Made by a program: the position numbers and the translations under genes. A stretch of DNA of 64,000 bases, from NCBI GenBank assembly GCA_963681505.1, contig OY811979.1:8788736-8852735 (forward strand), given 5' to 3'. The notes beneath the pieces were generated by a model that worked only from the letters and a program-made list of their open reading frames with translations, did no database searches and was not told the origin of the DNA. Below are positions 36,795-46,964 of the stretch, piece by piece (position 1 is the first letter of the stretch; each line of letters opens with the position of its first letter). This DNA is from Eunapius fragilis. Its lineage: Eukaryota; Porifera; Demospongiae; Spongillida; Spongillidae.

Positions 36795-37105
36795 GAAAGT
36801 GTCATACGAGGACATCAGCGCTATTTGGGCTCCTACGATCGGAGAATATCAAGAGGTATGCAGGGAGCCTGAAAATTTACACGATCGCCGTGCCGTCTGC
36901 ATCAGGTGTAATTGTTGGTCATGTACTACGTGTATTAACAGCAATTCTTGTTAAATTCATCGATCACGGTGGCGCTAGAGGGAGACCACAACCAGGAAAA
37001 GGATTAGAAGTTCCGTGTTCCTATATATTAGCAGGAAAGAAGAAACTATTAACTGCAATGCAAAAGTACCTAAGCACATATCCATGCATAGATAGTATAG
37101 AGTGA
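36795..37105 (+). pseudogene. Remnant of an invertebrate repeat-family protein (HIRAN-like)
   Basis: One frame reads 'IWAPTIGEYQEVCREPENLH' then 'DRRAVCI'. The next reads 'VIVGHVLRV' and then 'GKGLEVPCSYILAGKKK'. The pattern 'REP.N.HD..AV......VGHV', then 'GLE.PC.Y...G', is one I associate with a multi-copy, transposon-linked invertebrate family with a HIRAN-like fold. The two halves are in different frames, so the copy is probably dead. Confidence 0.4.
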
Positions 37106-37239
37106 TATGCAATGAACTGACTGTGTTGTTCAGTGCTAAATACTGGCACGTAGCTGTGTGATGATCCAGGTGTAGTTACCATGAATACATGTACATGTAT
37201 ATACTGCAATGTTGTTTCCAATGAGCTGCAATGTTTCGA

Positions 37240-37665
37240 ATGAGCTCTGCATGATGCTGCCTGCGGGAGTTCATAATCCTTGCCTTCAAACATACACGGG
37301 CCTATGAACTTTAAATGGGTGCGATATAATGGTGCGTTCCAACAGATATAATCATGTAGTGGGCTACGTGTACCACATGCACGTATCCACCTCATCCTGG
37401 CTTAATTCAATGTGAAAGCAGTTCAGAGATTGATTCTCTGGCCGCGGCTAGACCATGCTGTGAATAAGGTCTATAAGTTGTCTGCACTTATGACCTATAT
37501 GTATTGTCTCTCTTGTTACTCCTGTACTATAGATGTTTTGAATGAGCTCTGCATGCATGATGTTGCCTGCAGGAGTTCATAATGTTTGCCTTAAAACATC
37601 CACTGGCCTATGAATGTGATAAAATGGTGCATTCCAACAGATAATCATGTACATGTAGCGGGCTT
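37240..37665. repeat. Direct repeat of about 120 bp, two copies
   Basis: Copies at about 37240-37370 and 37545-37665 share 'gagctctgcatg', 'ggagttcataat', 'gggcctatgaa' or 'ctggcctatgaa', and 'cattccaacagat'. Confidence 0.75.
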
Positions 37666-37794
37666 TTCCACTGTACTTTTGCAGAGGCGTATTTAGGGGG
37701 GTGGGGGGCTTAGGGGGCTCGGGCACCCCCCTCCGTCTCCGTCTCAAGGATGACCACAAGAATGGGCGTGGTTGCCAAACAATTTCGCGCTACA

Positions 37795-38022
37795 GTGGCG
37801 GATCCAGGCATATTTTAGGGTCATTAAAACCGGGCAATTACGGGCACGGGCCCATAATTGCCCGGTTTTAATGAATCAGAAACCAACAGTACCCCCCCCG
37901 CTTTTCGTATTGGGCCAGAAACCGACAGCACCCCCCCCCCCCCCCCACCGCTTTTCGTATCGGTCGTATCGGGCCTGACCTTAAGCACCCCCCTCGCTGA
38001 AATCCTGGATACGCCACTGATT
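37795..38022. repeat. Poly-C element with 'gcttttcgtatcgggcc' units
   Basis: Repeated 'gaaaccgacagcaccccc' plus 'gcttttcgtatcgg' modules end 'cgctgaaatcctggatacgc'. The same arrangement is at 39985-40272. Probably the end region of a non-autonomous transposon. Confidence 0.75.
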
Positions 38023-39540
38023 TGTGAACCTGATGTTATAGCAACCAGTTATCTCAGGGTTTTACATGTAGCTGTTCGTATGTGTGCACGATATGACGCT
38101 TTCCTAAATTTGTTTTGTATATTTATCATAAATGAGCATCTCCTTGTAATATCACACATGTTACACAACTGCTATGGACTTCCTATTTTCAACGCATCAT
38201 ATAATACACATTTGCTGTATGGTAAAATGTATATTCTTGCTTTAACTTCGTGTTTTTATCCCGAATCCCACGTTTATTAAGACCCACTATGGATTTTTGC
38301 TGATATGATCAAATTGCACCAGCACATTAAAAACGATACAGATGGGGAAATAATAGTGGGCTATGCATGTATACAACAGAAATTTCACCACGTGCTGTTT
38401 GATAGCTTTGGCTTACGTACTCGAACGAAACGGTAAAACACCACTACCATTCTCATTCCCGCCTGATGTAGCGATCCCTCGTGTTAAAATACTCAATCGG
38501 TTATCATAATTAGTTCCACTATTGTGCCGTGTGAGAAATGCACGAAATGACTTGGTATCTGGGAACTAATAAAACGCTCAACTAAATTTGCGCATGGCAT
38601 GTAGGATATAGTTTTGATAGTGTTTCGGCAACAACAAAAACATGTCAGGACCTGTTGTTATTATACACTAGTCTGGCACGCAGAAATTTTAATTTGCGCA
38701 CTTGCGCTGCATCAATCCATATAAGCGTGGGCGTACCGTCGCTCTATCGTTTTTATTTTTAGCAGAACGGAGGTTTGGCACAATGTATCGTACTATTTTA
38801 AGAGCAGAAGTCTCGTGAGCAGACGACACATCAATATTTAAAAGATGACGCAAGGTATTACATAATGACATACGCTTATGAATATAATTAGTTATGCTTG
38901 GTTGTAATTAATTTATTTCTCTTGATTTTAGTTAATGGATGCTTAATGTTCGTTTCACGATACACATATAGTATAATCAGACCGATTTTTAGCGAATATT
39001 GAATGTGTTTGGAATTCAATTTGATAAAATTAATTTTTGTTAATTGATTTGAATTAATAATTTCTTGTCTTGAAACATGATAAATCATTTAAAAATGTGA
39101 CAAATTTATTGGTGAAATCAGAATTCTCAAATCTCTATCACAACTTTACATATTCATTCATGTCCTCCATTTCTGGCCATGGCCTTGTGTGGTGTGTGTG
39201 TGTGTGTGTGAAAAGCATGGACTCCCATCCTGGCCCAAACGGACGTGCTATAATATTTTATTTTTTAATCTTGCACTCGTATACACACATACACACACAA
39301 ACAGAAGTTGAAAGCGTTTTTACTGAAACACAAAGAATCAGCTTTATGTATATAAACGATGAACTCATTGTTAAATTGGATTAACGGTATTCCTCCGGCT
39401 ATGTATATATAACGATGAATTATTATAAACGTACATCCTGAGGAACATGGATTTAGTAGTACCGGTAGCTGCAGTGTTGGGTAAGCCAGTGTGAATTATT
39501 TAACATAGCGCGCATGTTAGTGTGCACGCCAGGGGCTAAA
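38023..39540. other. AT-rich spacer, no gene recognised
   Basis: Only short microsatellites ((GT)n near 39196) and AT-rich sequence were seen. Confidence 0.5.
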
Positions 39541-39860
39541 ATTAGCGGCACTGTAAAATGATTCGCTGGCAGTGTAGGGAGTTTTCAGAGGCGCCCAAAA
39601 AGGCTTTTAAAGTTGGTTACAGGCCGGGAGAGCTTGGAAACGCGCCACGTGAGCCATACATGCAGAAAAGGATATGCGTCCGCTCATTTATTTTCATGTT
39701 GGACAATCAAGACAAGAACCAGGAGAGTAGGGAAGCTTTCGGCAGAGATCATCTATATATAATCTCTGCTTTCGGTGCACCACTATTTTATTGCAGCAGC
39801 GTCGAAATCAGTGAACGTCTTTTTAAATATGGCGTTCAGAAGGGAAGTTACAGCGCATAG
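39541..39860 (+). other. Open frame of 100 codons, unrecognised
   Basis: An ATG-to-TAG frame ('WQCREFSEAPKKAFKVGYRP'). It carries an inserted 28-bp palindrome at about 39741-39768 flanked by 'tttcg' on both sides. No family recognised; it may be chance. Confidence 0.2.
39741..39768. mobile_element. 28-bp micro-palindrome with possible 5-bp target duplication
   Basis: Ends GCAGAGAT and ATCTCTGC, with an AT-rich core. It is directly flanked by 'tttcg' on both sides. A 36-bp relative with the same eight-base ends lies at about 44727-44762. Confidence 0.55.
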
Positions 39861-39984
39861 CCTCTAATAAATGTATGAATATGATTAGACTATCTGAACC
39901 TAACTACACAATCCTACATAGGACCTACTATCGTAGGTCCTGATGTAGGCCTGTCACGAATATTTCGGTCCGCGTCCGATTTTC

Positions 39985-40272
39985 AGAGGCGTATTTAGGG
40001 GGGGGGGGGCTCAGGGGGCTCGGGCACCCCCCTCCGTCTTAAGAATGGGCGTGGTTGCCAAAAATTTCGCGCGCGCAAGCTTTTCAGCACCCTCCTCCAG
40101 CACATTCTAGATACGCGCTTGTAACCGGGCCAGAAACCGACAGCACCCCCCCCCCCCCCCCGGCTTTTCGTACCGGGCCAGAAACCGACAGCACCCCCCC
40201 CCCCCCCCCGCTTTTCGTATCGGGCCTGAGCTTAAGCACCCCCCTCGCTGAAATCCTTGATACGCCACTGAT
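39985..40272. repeat. Poly-C element, second full copy
   Basis: 'cagaggcgtatttagggggg' at the left and 'cttgatacgccactga' at the right are inverted versions of one another, so this looks like a complete small transposon. It contains two 'aaccgacagcaccccc' plus 'cttttcgta' modules. Confidence 0.75.
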
Positions 40273-41375
40273 TTTGGTCTGGCCGGACCAAAACGCGCGG
40301 TCTAAAATGGTCCGGCCGGACCGAATTGAGTGCTCGATTAGGTCCTATGCGTCAGTCACTTTTTGGTCCCATCTACGTCCAGCGATTTGGAGCCAGAATT
40401 ATAGGCGCCGTGCACGCGTGTATTACCTTTATGATGTAATCAAGACTACGTCATTGAAATATATTATATGATCGAGCATTCGATATAACCTTTGGACGTA
40501 ACCAATGGCTCTTGAAAAATCACTGTTCCATAGAACTGAAGGTCTATATCGAGCTGTATCGTCTATACTCACTAGTAAGTCATAATGGGTGCATTGGTGG
40601 AGGCATAGGATATCTTTGGTCGCGCGAATATAAAGCGTGCAAGCCGTCTCCCAGTCCACTGGACACGAGAGGCGGCTAGATGGGCAACGCCCTACCTTAG
40701 CGTGTCGTACTCAAGCTAGTGGGCTGTTACAGTAAATAGCGTACACCCCTACTGATGACAAAAACTTATGTCCTAGGGGTGGGGGGAATGTAAGTCTACG
40801 CAAACCATCCTGGGGAGATATGTCCTGGTGTGTATGTGTACAAGTATATATCAATCATGTCCTGGGGGTAGCTGTAAATCATGCCATACGGGATGTGATG
40901 TGATCTGGAAGGGGGGGGGGGGGGGGGGGGGGGGGACCATGTAATACATATGTCTTGGGGGATCATATGATGACATCAGTACCTGTTATTGACAATGTCA
41001 GGTGAGCATGTAGAAGGTTCGAAGTACTGTAGGAGTGTTCCGGTGGGGTACACGTTTTATGCATGTGGTGCGTCTTTTATGTGATGTGACAGAGCATTGG
41101 TGGGCGTTCCCTGCCTCCCCTCCCTCCCTCCCTCCCTCCCTCCCTCCCTCCCTCCCTCCCTCCCTCCCTCCCTCCCTCCCTGCCTCCCCTCCCTCCCTCC
41201 CTTGCCCTTTATGGCTGCATAAAAAAAAAGAAAAAGAAAAAAAAAGAAAAGAAAATTTTATAGCCATTAATGCAGACCACAAGTGTAGTTGTGATTGACC
41301 TGAGGACCAAGGTAAAAAAAAGTGTCTTTGGCTGGTGTGTGTACAATCTCTCTTGCTCTCTCCTTTTGGTTACAG
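40273..41375. other. Upstream region of the TPR-CHAT gene
   Basis: Holds poly-G (about 40911-40935), a (CCCT)n tract (about 41110-41195) and an A-rich run. No upstream exon was identified, although a 'ttacag' acceptor at 41375 implies one, perhaps non-coding. Confidence 0.5.
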
Positions 41376-41415
41376 TTCAACAGGAGACAAGGTGAACTCA
41401 GTAGGGCTAGCAGCT

Positions 41416-44283
41416 ATGAGAAAAGCGGTCAGGAGAATGGACGCCAACCACGATGTCACCAACACCAGCCAAAGGAGTGTAACACAACCTTCAGACTCCA
41501 GTAGAGACACTCCACACCCACTCATCTCCTCGCCTACCTACGTCTGGACCAACTGCACCGATGCCCACTCAGGCCACACTAACCAGCGAAGCGCAGACCT
41601 TCTGAACACAGCAGCCGGCTGTTTCCTTGCACAGGACTACAGCGGGGTGGTCCAGCTGCTTGAACAAGCCTCTCCTGGTGAGCCGTCTTCCACCCCAGAC
41701 GTGGCGTCTCTCCTGGGCTGTGCACTGGCCTACTACAAGTTGGGGGACTACCAAACGTCAGCAGCAAGGTTCAGAGTACTGGAGAGCTTGGATTCTCCCT
41801 CTGCCGATGCGTGCGGAGCTCGTTTTCTTGCCTGCTTGTACCTCGGGGACATCCATAGCATCGAAGGGGACTACCTAGGAGCTGTCTCATATTACGGCAA
41901 GGCTACATCCTGCTACACCTCCTCCCCTCCCCCCTCCTCTGTTGCTGCCGCTTATTGCCCGCAGACCCCATCTCTGTCCTCGCTCTACTTGAAGCAAGGC
42001 GCCAACCTCAGGAAGGCTTCAAAGATCATGGCGGCCATCGAAGCGTACAGAAATGCCATTAAAACCGCTGTCCACAACAGGAAGGATCGTCTCGCGGCAT
42101 ATACCGGTCTGGGCACCCTGCACCACGCCCTCGGTGACCACACTTCCGCGGTGCAGCAGTACACAGAAGCCCTAGGTCTGGCGGAAGAGGAGGGGGACTT
42201 GGTGTCCCTGGGTCATGCGCACGGGAACATCGGCAATGCGTACGTGGGGCTCCACCAGAGAGACAAGGCTCTCTTCCACCTCGTGAAGAGTTTGGACCTC
42301 ACCCTGGAGAACGATCCAGTTCCCCAGGCCATAGGACGTGCCTACAATAACCTTGGCACCGCTTACCAGTCGCTCGGGGAGCTGGACAGAGCAGAGGAGT
42401 ACTACCAGCTTGCCCTCGGACAGTGCATCTATGGTAAGGACCCAGCGGGGCAGGCCCGCGCCTATGGTAACCTGGGCAACGTAGCAATGCTGAAGAAGGA
42501 CCATGACGCAGCCATCGCCAGCTTCACCGAGACATTGCAGATCAGCAACGATTCGGCAATTCTAATTGCTGCTCATCACAATAGGGGATGCTGCTTGAGT
42601 GAGAAGGCAAGGAAGATGACATCAGGGGCTATAGATGACACCAATAGGATCACGTTCCACGGTCCATCAATGGCGTGTGACCAGCGTCTCCTGTCGGAGC
42701 CGGTTCGGAGTCTGTATTCAGAGGCATTGGGTGACCTCAAGGATGTGATAAAATCACACGAAGATACACTGCACAGCATAAAGGGGTCTGGGGAGGGCTT
42801 AGGCCTCTCTGTGTCCCTTGCTGAGAGTAGCTCACGGACCTTCCACCACATGCAGGACTGTCTCTGTGCCCTGGGAAGATCCTCTGATGCCCTCATGTAT
42901 GCAGAGCAAAGCCGGGCTCGATCGCTTGGTGAGCTTCTGTTGAGAAAGAAGGGTGCCCAGTTTGGGCGTCTGTTCTCCCCTCCCCTCTCCTCTGGGGACA
43001 TCAGCTGCATAGTCCTGGAACAGAGCGTCAACGTGGTCTATCTCTCCTACACCGGTGCCAGCCTGCTTGTGTGGGTGCTTTCACCCTTACGCGGCAGGGT
43101 TGTGGAGAATATGATAGAGGTGAGGCTGGATGGCGTGCTCTTTAACGGCAGTACGCTGGAGGTGTTCCTCCACAACACAATGTCAGAGCTAATTGCCAAG
43201 AACTCTCTGGAGATGTTTGAGTTCTGCGACTACTCCTCCCCATCCCCACTTCTTCCCCTAGGCAGCATCCTGGTTCAGCCTCTCCTCAAAGTGCTAATGG
43301 CAGTCCACTTGGGCCGCCTTCCCAGTGAGATTGTACTGGTACCCGACAGCCACACACTGATTCCATTTGCAGCACTCCTTCATCCTGACCGTTCTGGGTT
43401 CCTAGGGGACAGGCTGCGACTTCGTGTTATGCCATCCCTTCTGACGATGGGGTTGATGTGTCACACCCCCTCTACCCAGCAGTTGCTCACCCGGGTCACA
43501 ATCCCATTGGATAGTCCCAACTTCTGCATCGTGGGAGACCCGGCCATCCCTCCCTTCAGACACAACGGAGAGGACTGGAAGCTGGGGCGCCTCCCCCACG
43601 CCCGAAAGGAGGCGGAGTGGGTCGCCCACATTCTTGGAAGCCACGCCCTCCTGGAGGAGGAGGCCACTAAGGTGAAGGTGTGCAGGAGGCTGGTGGAAGC
43701 CAAGCTGATCCACATTGCGACACACGGAGGGAGGGTGAGCGGGTTCCTGGCACTGGCCGGGACCCAGTGTGGGTCTGGGGACTGTCCCACTGAGGGCACC
43801 GACGTCCTTCTCTTGCCCAGTGAGGTGGAGAAGCTGACCATCAGAGCTGCCATCGTTGTCCTCAGTAGCTGTGACAGTGGGCGTGGTATGGTGCGTGCTG
43901 ACGGCATCATCGGCATGGGAAGGGCCTTCCTTCTTGCGGGTGCCCAGTCCGTCCTCACCACTCTGTGGAGGATCCCCGATGAGAGTGCTGGTATGTTCAT
44001 GCAGTTCTTCTACCAATACCTGGTGGATGGTCTGGGCACCACACATGCCCTCCAAAAGGCCACTCTGAGTGTGAGGTGTTTCAAGAAGTATTCCTCGTAT
44101 TCACACTGGGGTGGGTTCCAGCTGATCGGAAGGGATGTGCAGTTTGTGGTGGAGAGGACCTCAGAAGACATCATGTTGTGTACGAGGGTAGGAGGAGGCA
44201 GTGCCTTCCCCCGTCTGGACCTGCTGAACAAGATGGAGGATGCCATTGTGTTGTGTACTGCTGGCAGAGCGTCAGATGTCCAG
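41416..44283 (+). CDS. TPR-CHAT-STAND protein, exon with TPR and CHAT peptidase domains
   Basis: From the first ATG after the acceptor at 41375 the exon encodes 956 residues and ends at donor 'gtcagt' in phase 0. Residues about 55-430 are tetratricopeptide repeats (for example 'YTGLGTLHHALGDHTSAVQQ', 'AYNNLGTAYQSLGELDRAEE', 'AYGNLGNVAMLKKDHDAAIA'), a protein-binding scaffold. Residues about 620-930 form a CHAT domain, a caspase-clan Cys peptidase. The catalytic pair is present: His770 in 'IHIATHGG' and Cys819 in 'VVLSSCDSGRG', followed by 'GMGRAFLLAGAQSVLTTLW' and 'FFYQYL'. The last residues ('DAIVLCTAGRASDVQ') lead into the STAND-like part in the next exon (45364). TPR-CHAT proteins are known as regulated proteases, including in bacterial defence; in this animal an innate-immune or death-signalling role is inference only. 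The same gene continues at 45364-46161 and 59373-59804. Confidence 0.9.
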
Positions 44284-44639
44284 GTCAGTTGTTCATGAGG
44301 TGATTGGTCATGAGGTGATTGGTCATGGGGTCAGATCATTTATGAGGTGATTGGTCAAGGGGTCATATTGTGACTACATCACAATGTGTGTCATCACAAT
44401 ATGTCATTATACTGTTTGATTAGGTCAGGGGTCAGAACACTTGCCTATGTATAACAACAATGCCATGGGGATGTTGTCATGGATGTCATGGCGACAATGA
44501 CAGGACAGTAGTTTGTTAGTGAGGGGGTGACCCTAAGGGGGTGGAGGGGGCTAGCCCCATCAATTTGGTGAGGGGGTGGAGGGGGCTTGCTGGTTGTAGG
44601 TCCATAAAAGCTTCCAATAAAAAGATACTTGTGACAATA

Positions 44640-44942
44640 ATGTTATAAGGTGCTCCTATAAGGTGCTGCCATAAGGTGCTGTTATAAGGTGCTGCCATAA
44701 GGTGCTATTATAAGGTGCTCCTATAAGCAGAGATCATGTATTAGATAATATATTATCTCTGCCATAAGGTGCTGCCATAAGGTGCTGTTATAAGGTGCTC
44801 CTATAAGGTGCTGCCATAAGGTGCTGTTATAAGGTGCTGTTATAAGGTGCTCCTATAAGGTGCTGCCATAAGGTGCTGTTATAAGGTGCTGTTATAAGGT
44901 GCTCTTATAAGGTGCTCCTATAAGGTGCTGCCATAAGGTGTA
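44640..44942. repeat. 13-bp tandem repeat in the TPR-CHAT intron
   Basis: About 20 copies of 'ataaggtgctgtt', '..gcc' or '..cct'. They are interrupted at about 44727-44762 by a 36-bp imperfect palindrome with ends GCAGAGAT / ATCTCTGC. Confidence 0.95.
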
Positions 44943-45363
44943 CCTTCTTAACATCAAGATACCTGAAAGAAAAACTTTTATAGGTACCATTTAATGTCTA
45001 TTGTCCTGACAGTCCACGGGGAAAGGAGGGGGGGGGGGGTTGCATTGATGTGGTGTTAAATGTAGACCTCATGTTGTACAGGTGTCAAGACCTCTGCCTC
45101 TGTTAGTTGTATCGAAGTTCTCTACCTTACTTCCTCTCCTCCCCTCTCTCCTCTCACCTCCCTCTTGTATTACCTCCTTGAATTACCTCTTACCTCCTCC
45201 ACTTCCTCCTTCCTCCTCTCCCTCCCTCCTCTCCTCCACTCCTCTCTCTCCTCTCCTCCACTCCCCTCCCTCTCCTCCACTCCCTCCACTCCACTCCTCC
45301 CCTTCCCTCCCCTCCCCTTCCCCCCTCCCCTTCCCTCCCCTCCCCTCCCCTCCATGATTCCAG

Positions 45364-46161
45364 ATACTACATTCCTGTTCCGGTCTTGTACCTGAGGAGC
45401 CTGTTATTGATTTCATCATTAAACACCACACCCACTTTGGGGGAGGGATATTCTGGGTGAACGGTAGCTTGGAGCACCTCTTGCAAGGCTCAGTGAGCAT
45501 ACTGAGTGCCAACATGCCCCAACCACAACACTTACAGGAGACCCTCCCACTGGCCCCTCCCACCAACCCCTTGGCCCCTCCCACCAGCCCCTTGCTGATC
45601 GTCCTTGACAACCTCTGCACTGATGTGATGCCTGAAGCCATGCTGTCTGTCCTGGCAAGCTGCCATACCCACATCATTGTGATCACCACCAGTCCAGAAG
45701 CCATGCAGGAAGAAGCACGCACCAGGCTCCACAGGGGGTCCTGTGTCCACAGGGTGGAGCCGTTGAGCCCCCTCCAGGCAACACAGAGGCTCGTGTATAC
45801 GTTGCAATCGAGGGTTCATCTCGTTCCCCTCAACAGTGACCAGGAGCTATTGGCACGGGTGGTGGGCGTGTCCCACGGCTCACCTGAGCTGGTCGACGCC
45901 TTCTCATCGTTGCTGTTACAGCGCGGCACCAGGAACAAGAGAGACACGGAGCCAATGGACGAAATAGCATTACCCAGCGAGGATGTTCTTTGTGGCGATT
46001 CGGGGGACTGGCTGGCTCAGGTGTCCCATTCTCTGCTGGGAGGGTTCAACTCAAGCCCCGCCTACCTCAGTCCAGAAGAGCAGCTGGTCCTGTCTAGCTT
46101 GCTTCTCTTTGGGGAATCCCCCATACCAGAGGTTGTGGTGGATGCAGTCCAAGAGATAGTT
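45364..46161 (+). CDS. TPR-CHAT-STAND protein, STAND-like exon, 5' part (split by transposon)
   Basis: The exon opens after 'gattccag' in phase 0. It encodes a degenerate NB-ARC/STAND module: 'EEPVIDFIIKHHTHFGGGIF' and 'WVNGS' (strand after the P-loop helix), 'LLIVLDNLCTD' (Walker B-like), 'HIIVITTSPEA' (sensor-like), 'GVSHGSPELVDAFSSLL' (GxP-like) and 'LSPEEQLVLSSLLLF' (start of a winged helix). A canonical GxxxxGK[ST] P-loop is missing; its place is taken by 'TAGRASDVQ' across the exon junction, so ATP binding is doubtful. Translation would run 'VVDAVQEIV' and then enter the CACTA element at 46162, meeting a stop five codons later (ends 46176). The rest of the exon is at 59373. Confidence 0.88.
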
Positions 46162-46390
46162 CACTGGATGAAATAGTGCATTTACACCGTATGTAAATGC
46201 TATGTAAATATGATGTATATGTGACATTTACTTACTTTACAATTTTGCAAATGTCATATTTACGAAGCATTTACAGGGGTATATAAATATGGTATATGTG
46301 CAATTTACTCACATTTACACTTCAGCAAATGCTGGAGTAAATGTGATATTTGCGTTACATTTAAACACCGTGGGATACCTATTGGTCATT
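46162..46390. repeat. Left subterminal repeat region of the CACTA element
   Basis: About a dozen copies of 'catttac', 'atgtaaat' or 'catatttac' in both orientations within 230 bp. Such subterminal arrays are the binding sites of the accessory protein in plant En/Spm. Confidence 0.8.
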
Positions 46391-46455
46391 AAAATACTCC
46401 TTATTAAAATTAAATAGCCATTGTGCTATAAACTTTTAATATCTTATCTCATCTG

Positions 46456-46805
46456 AACCTGCGGCAGCAGGTTCAATATAGGATTGATTGAGGGTTGATG
46501 AATGTCATTAATAAAACTTCACTAGCGTCTGGAGGGACAACGGAGAAACGGATCGCTTATCTCTTTATTGCGATAGAATGAGGGTACAACGACCTACAGT
46601 TCTACGTTGGTACCGTGTCATAAAACGGTGTGGTTATAGAGAAACAAACAATTTCCTGTTTCTCGTGCCCAGTCCTAAAATAATTCTCCATCGTCGTCGT
46701 CGTCGTCGTCTTCTTAGGAAGGTATAACTCGAGCTAGGAATGGTTTAGAAGGACGGGAATAGTACCAATCGCTTCGAAATTTACCGGCACGTTATCCATA
46801 CATGT
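46456..46805. repeat. Dispersed repeat family X, copy B (nested in CACTA)
   Basis: Starts with hairpin GAACCTGC / GCAGGTTC, then 'aatatagga', 'gaatgtcattaataaaac', a (GTC)n tract, 'ggtataactcgagc' and 'gtaccaatcgcttc'. Homologous to 28284-28650. Confidence 0.7.
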
Positions 46806-46964
46806 CATATAGACACATATCAACTTCTATTTAATAATGTATGTAATAGATATTTATTAATAATTTTAGGCAGTATAAATACTCTAACCTGCACAAAAAA
46901 TATTTGGTGTTCCTATCGCAGTTTAGTTGTTACTTTGGCTAGTGAAGTTGTTTTTCTAAAAATG

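Noticed and set aside
45082-45357. Ser/Pro/Leu-rich frame before the STAND exon
   Set aside because: It is the CT-rich stretch leading to the splice acceptor at 45363.
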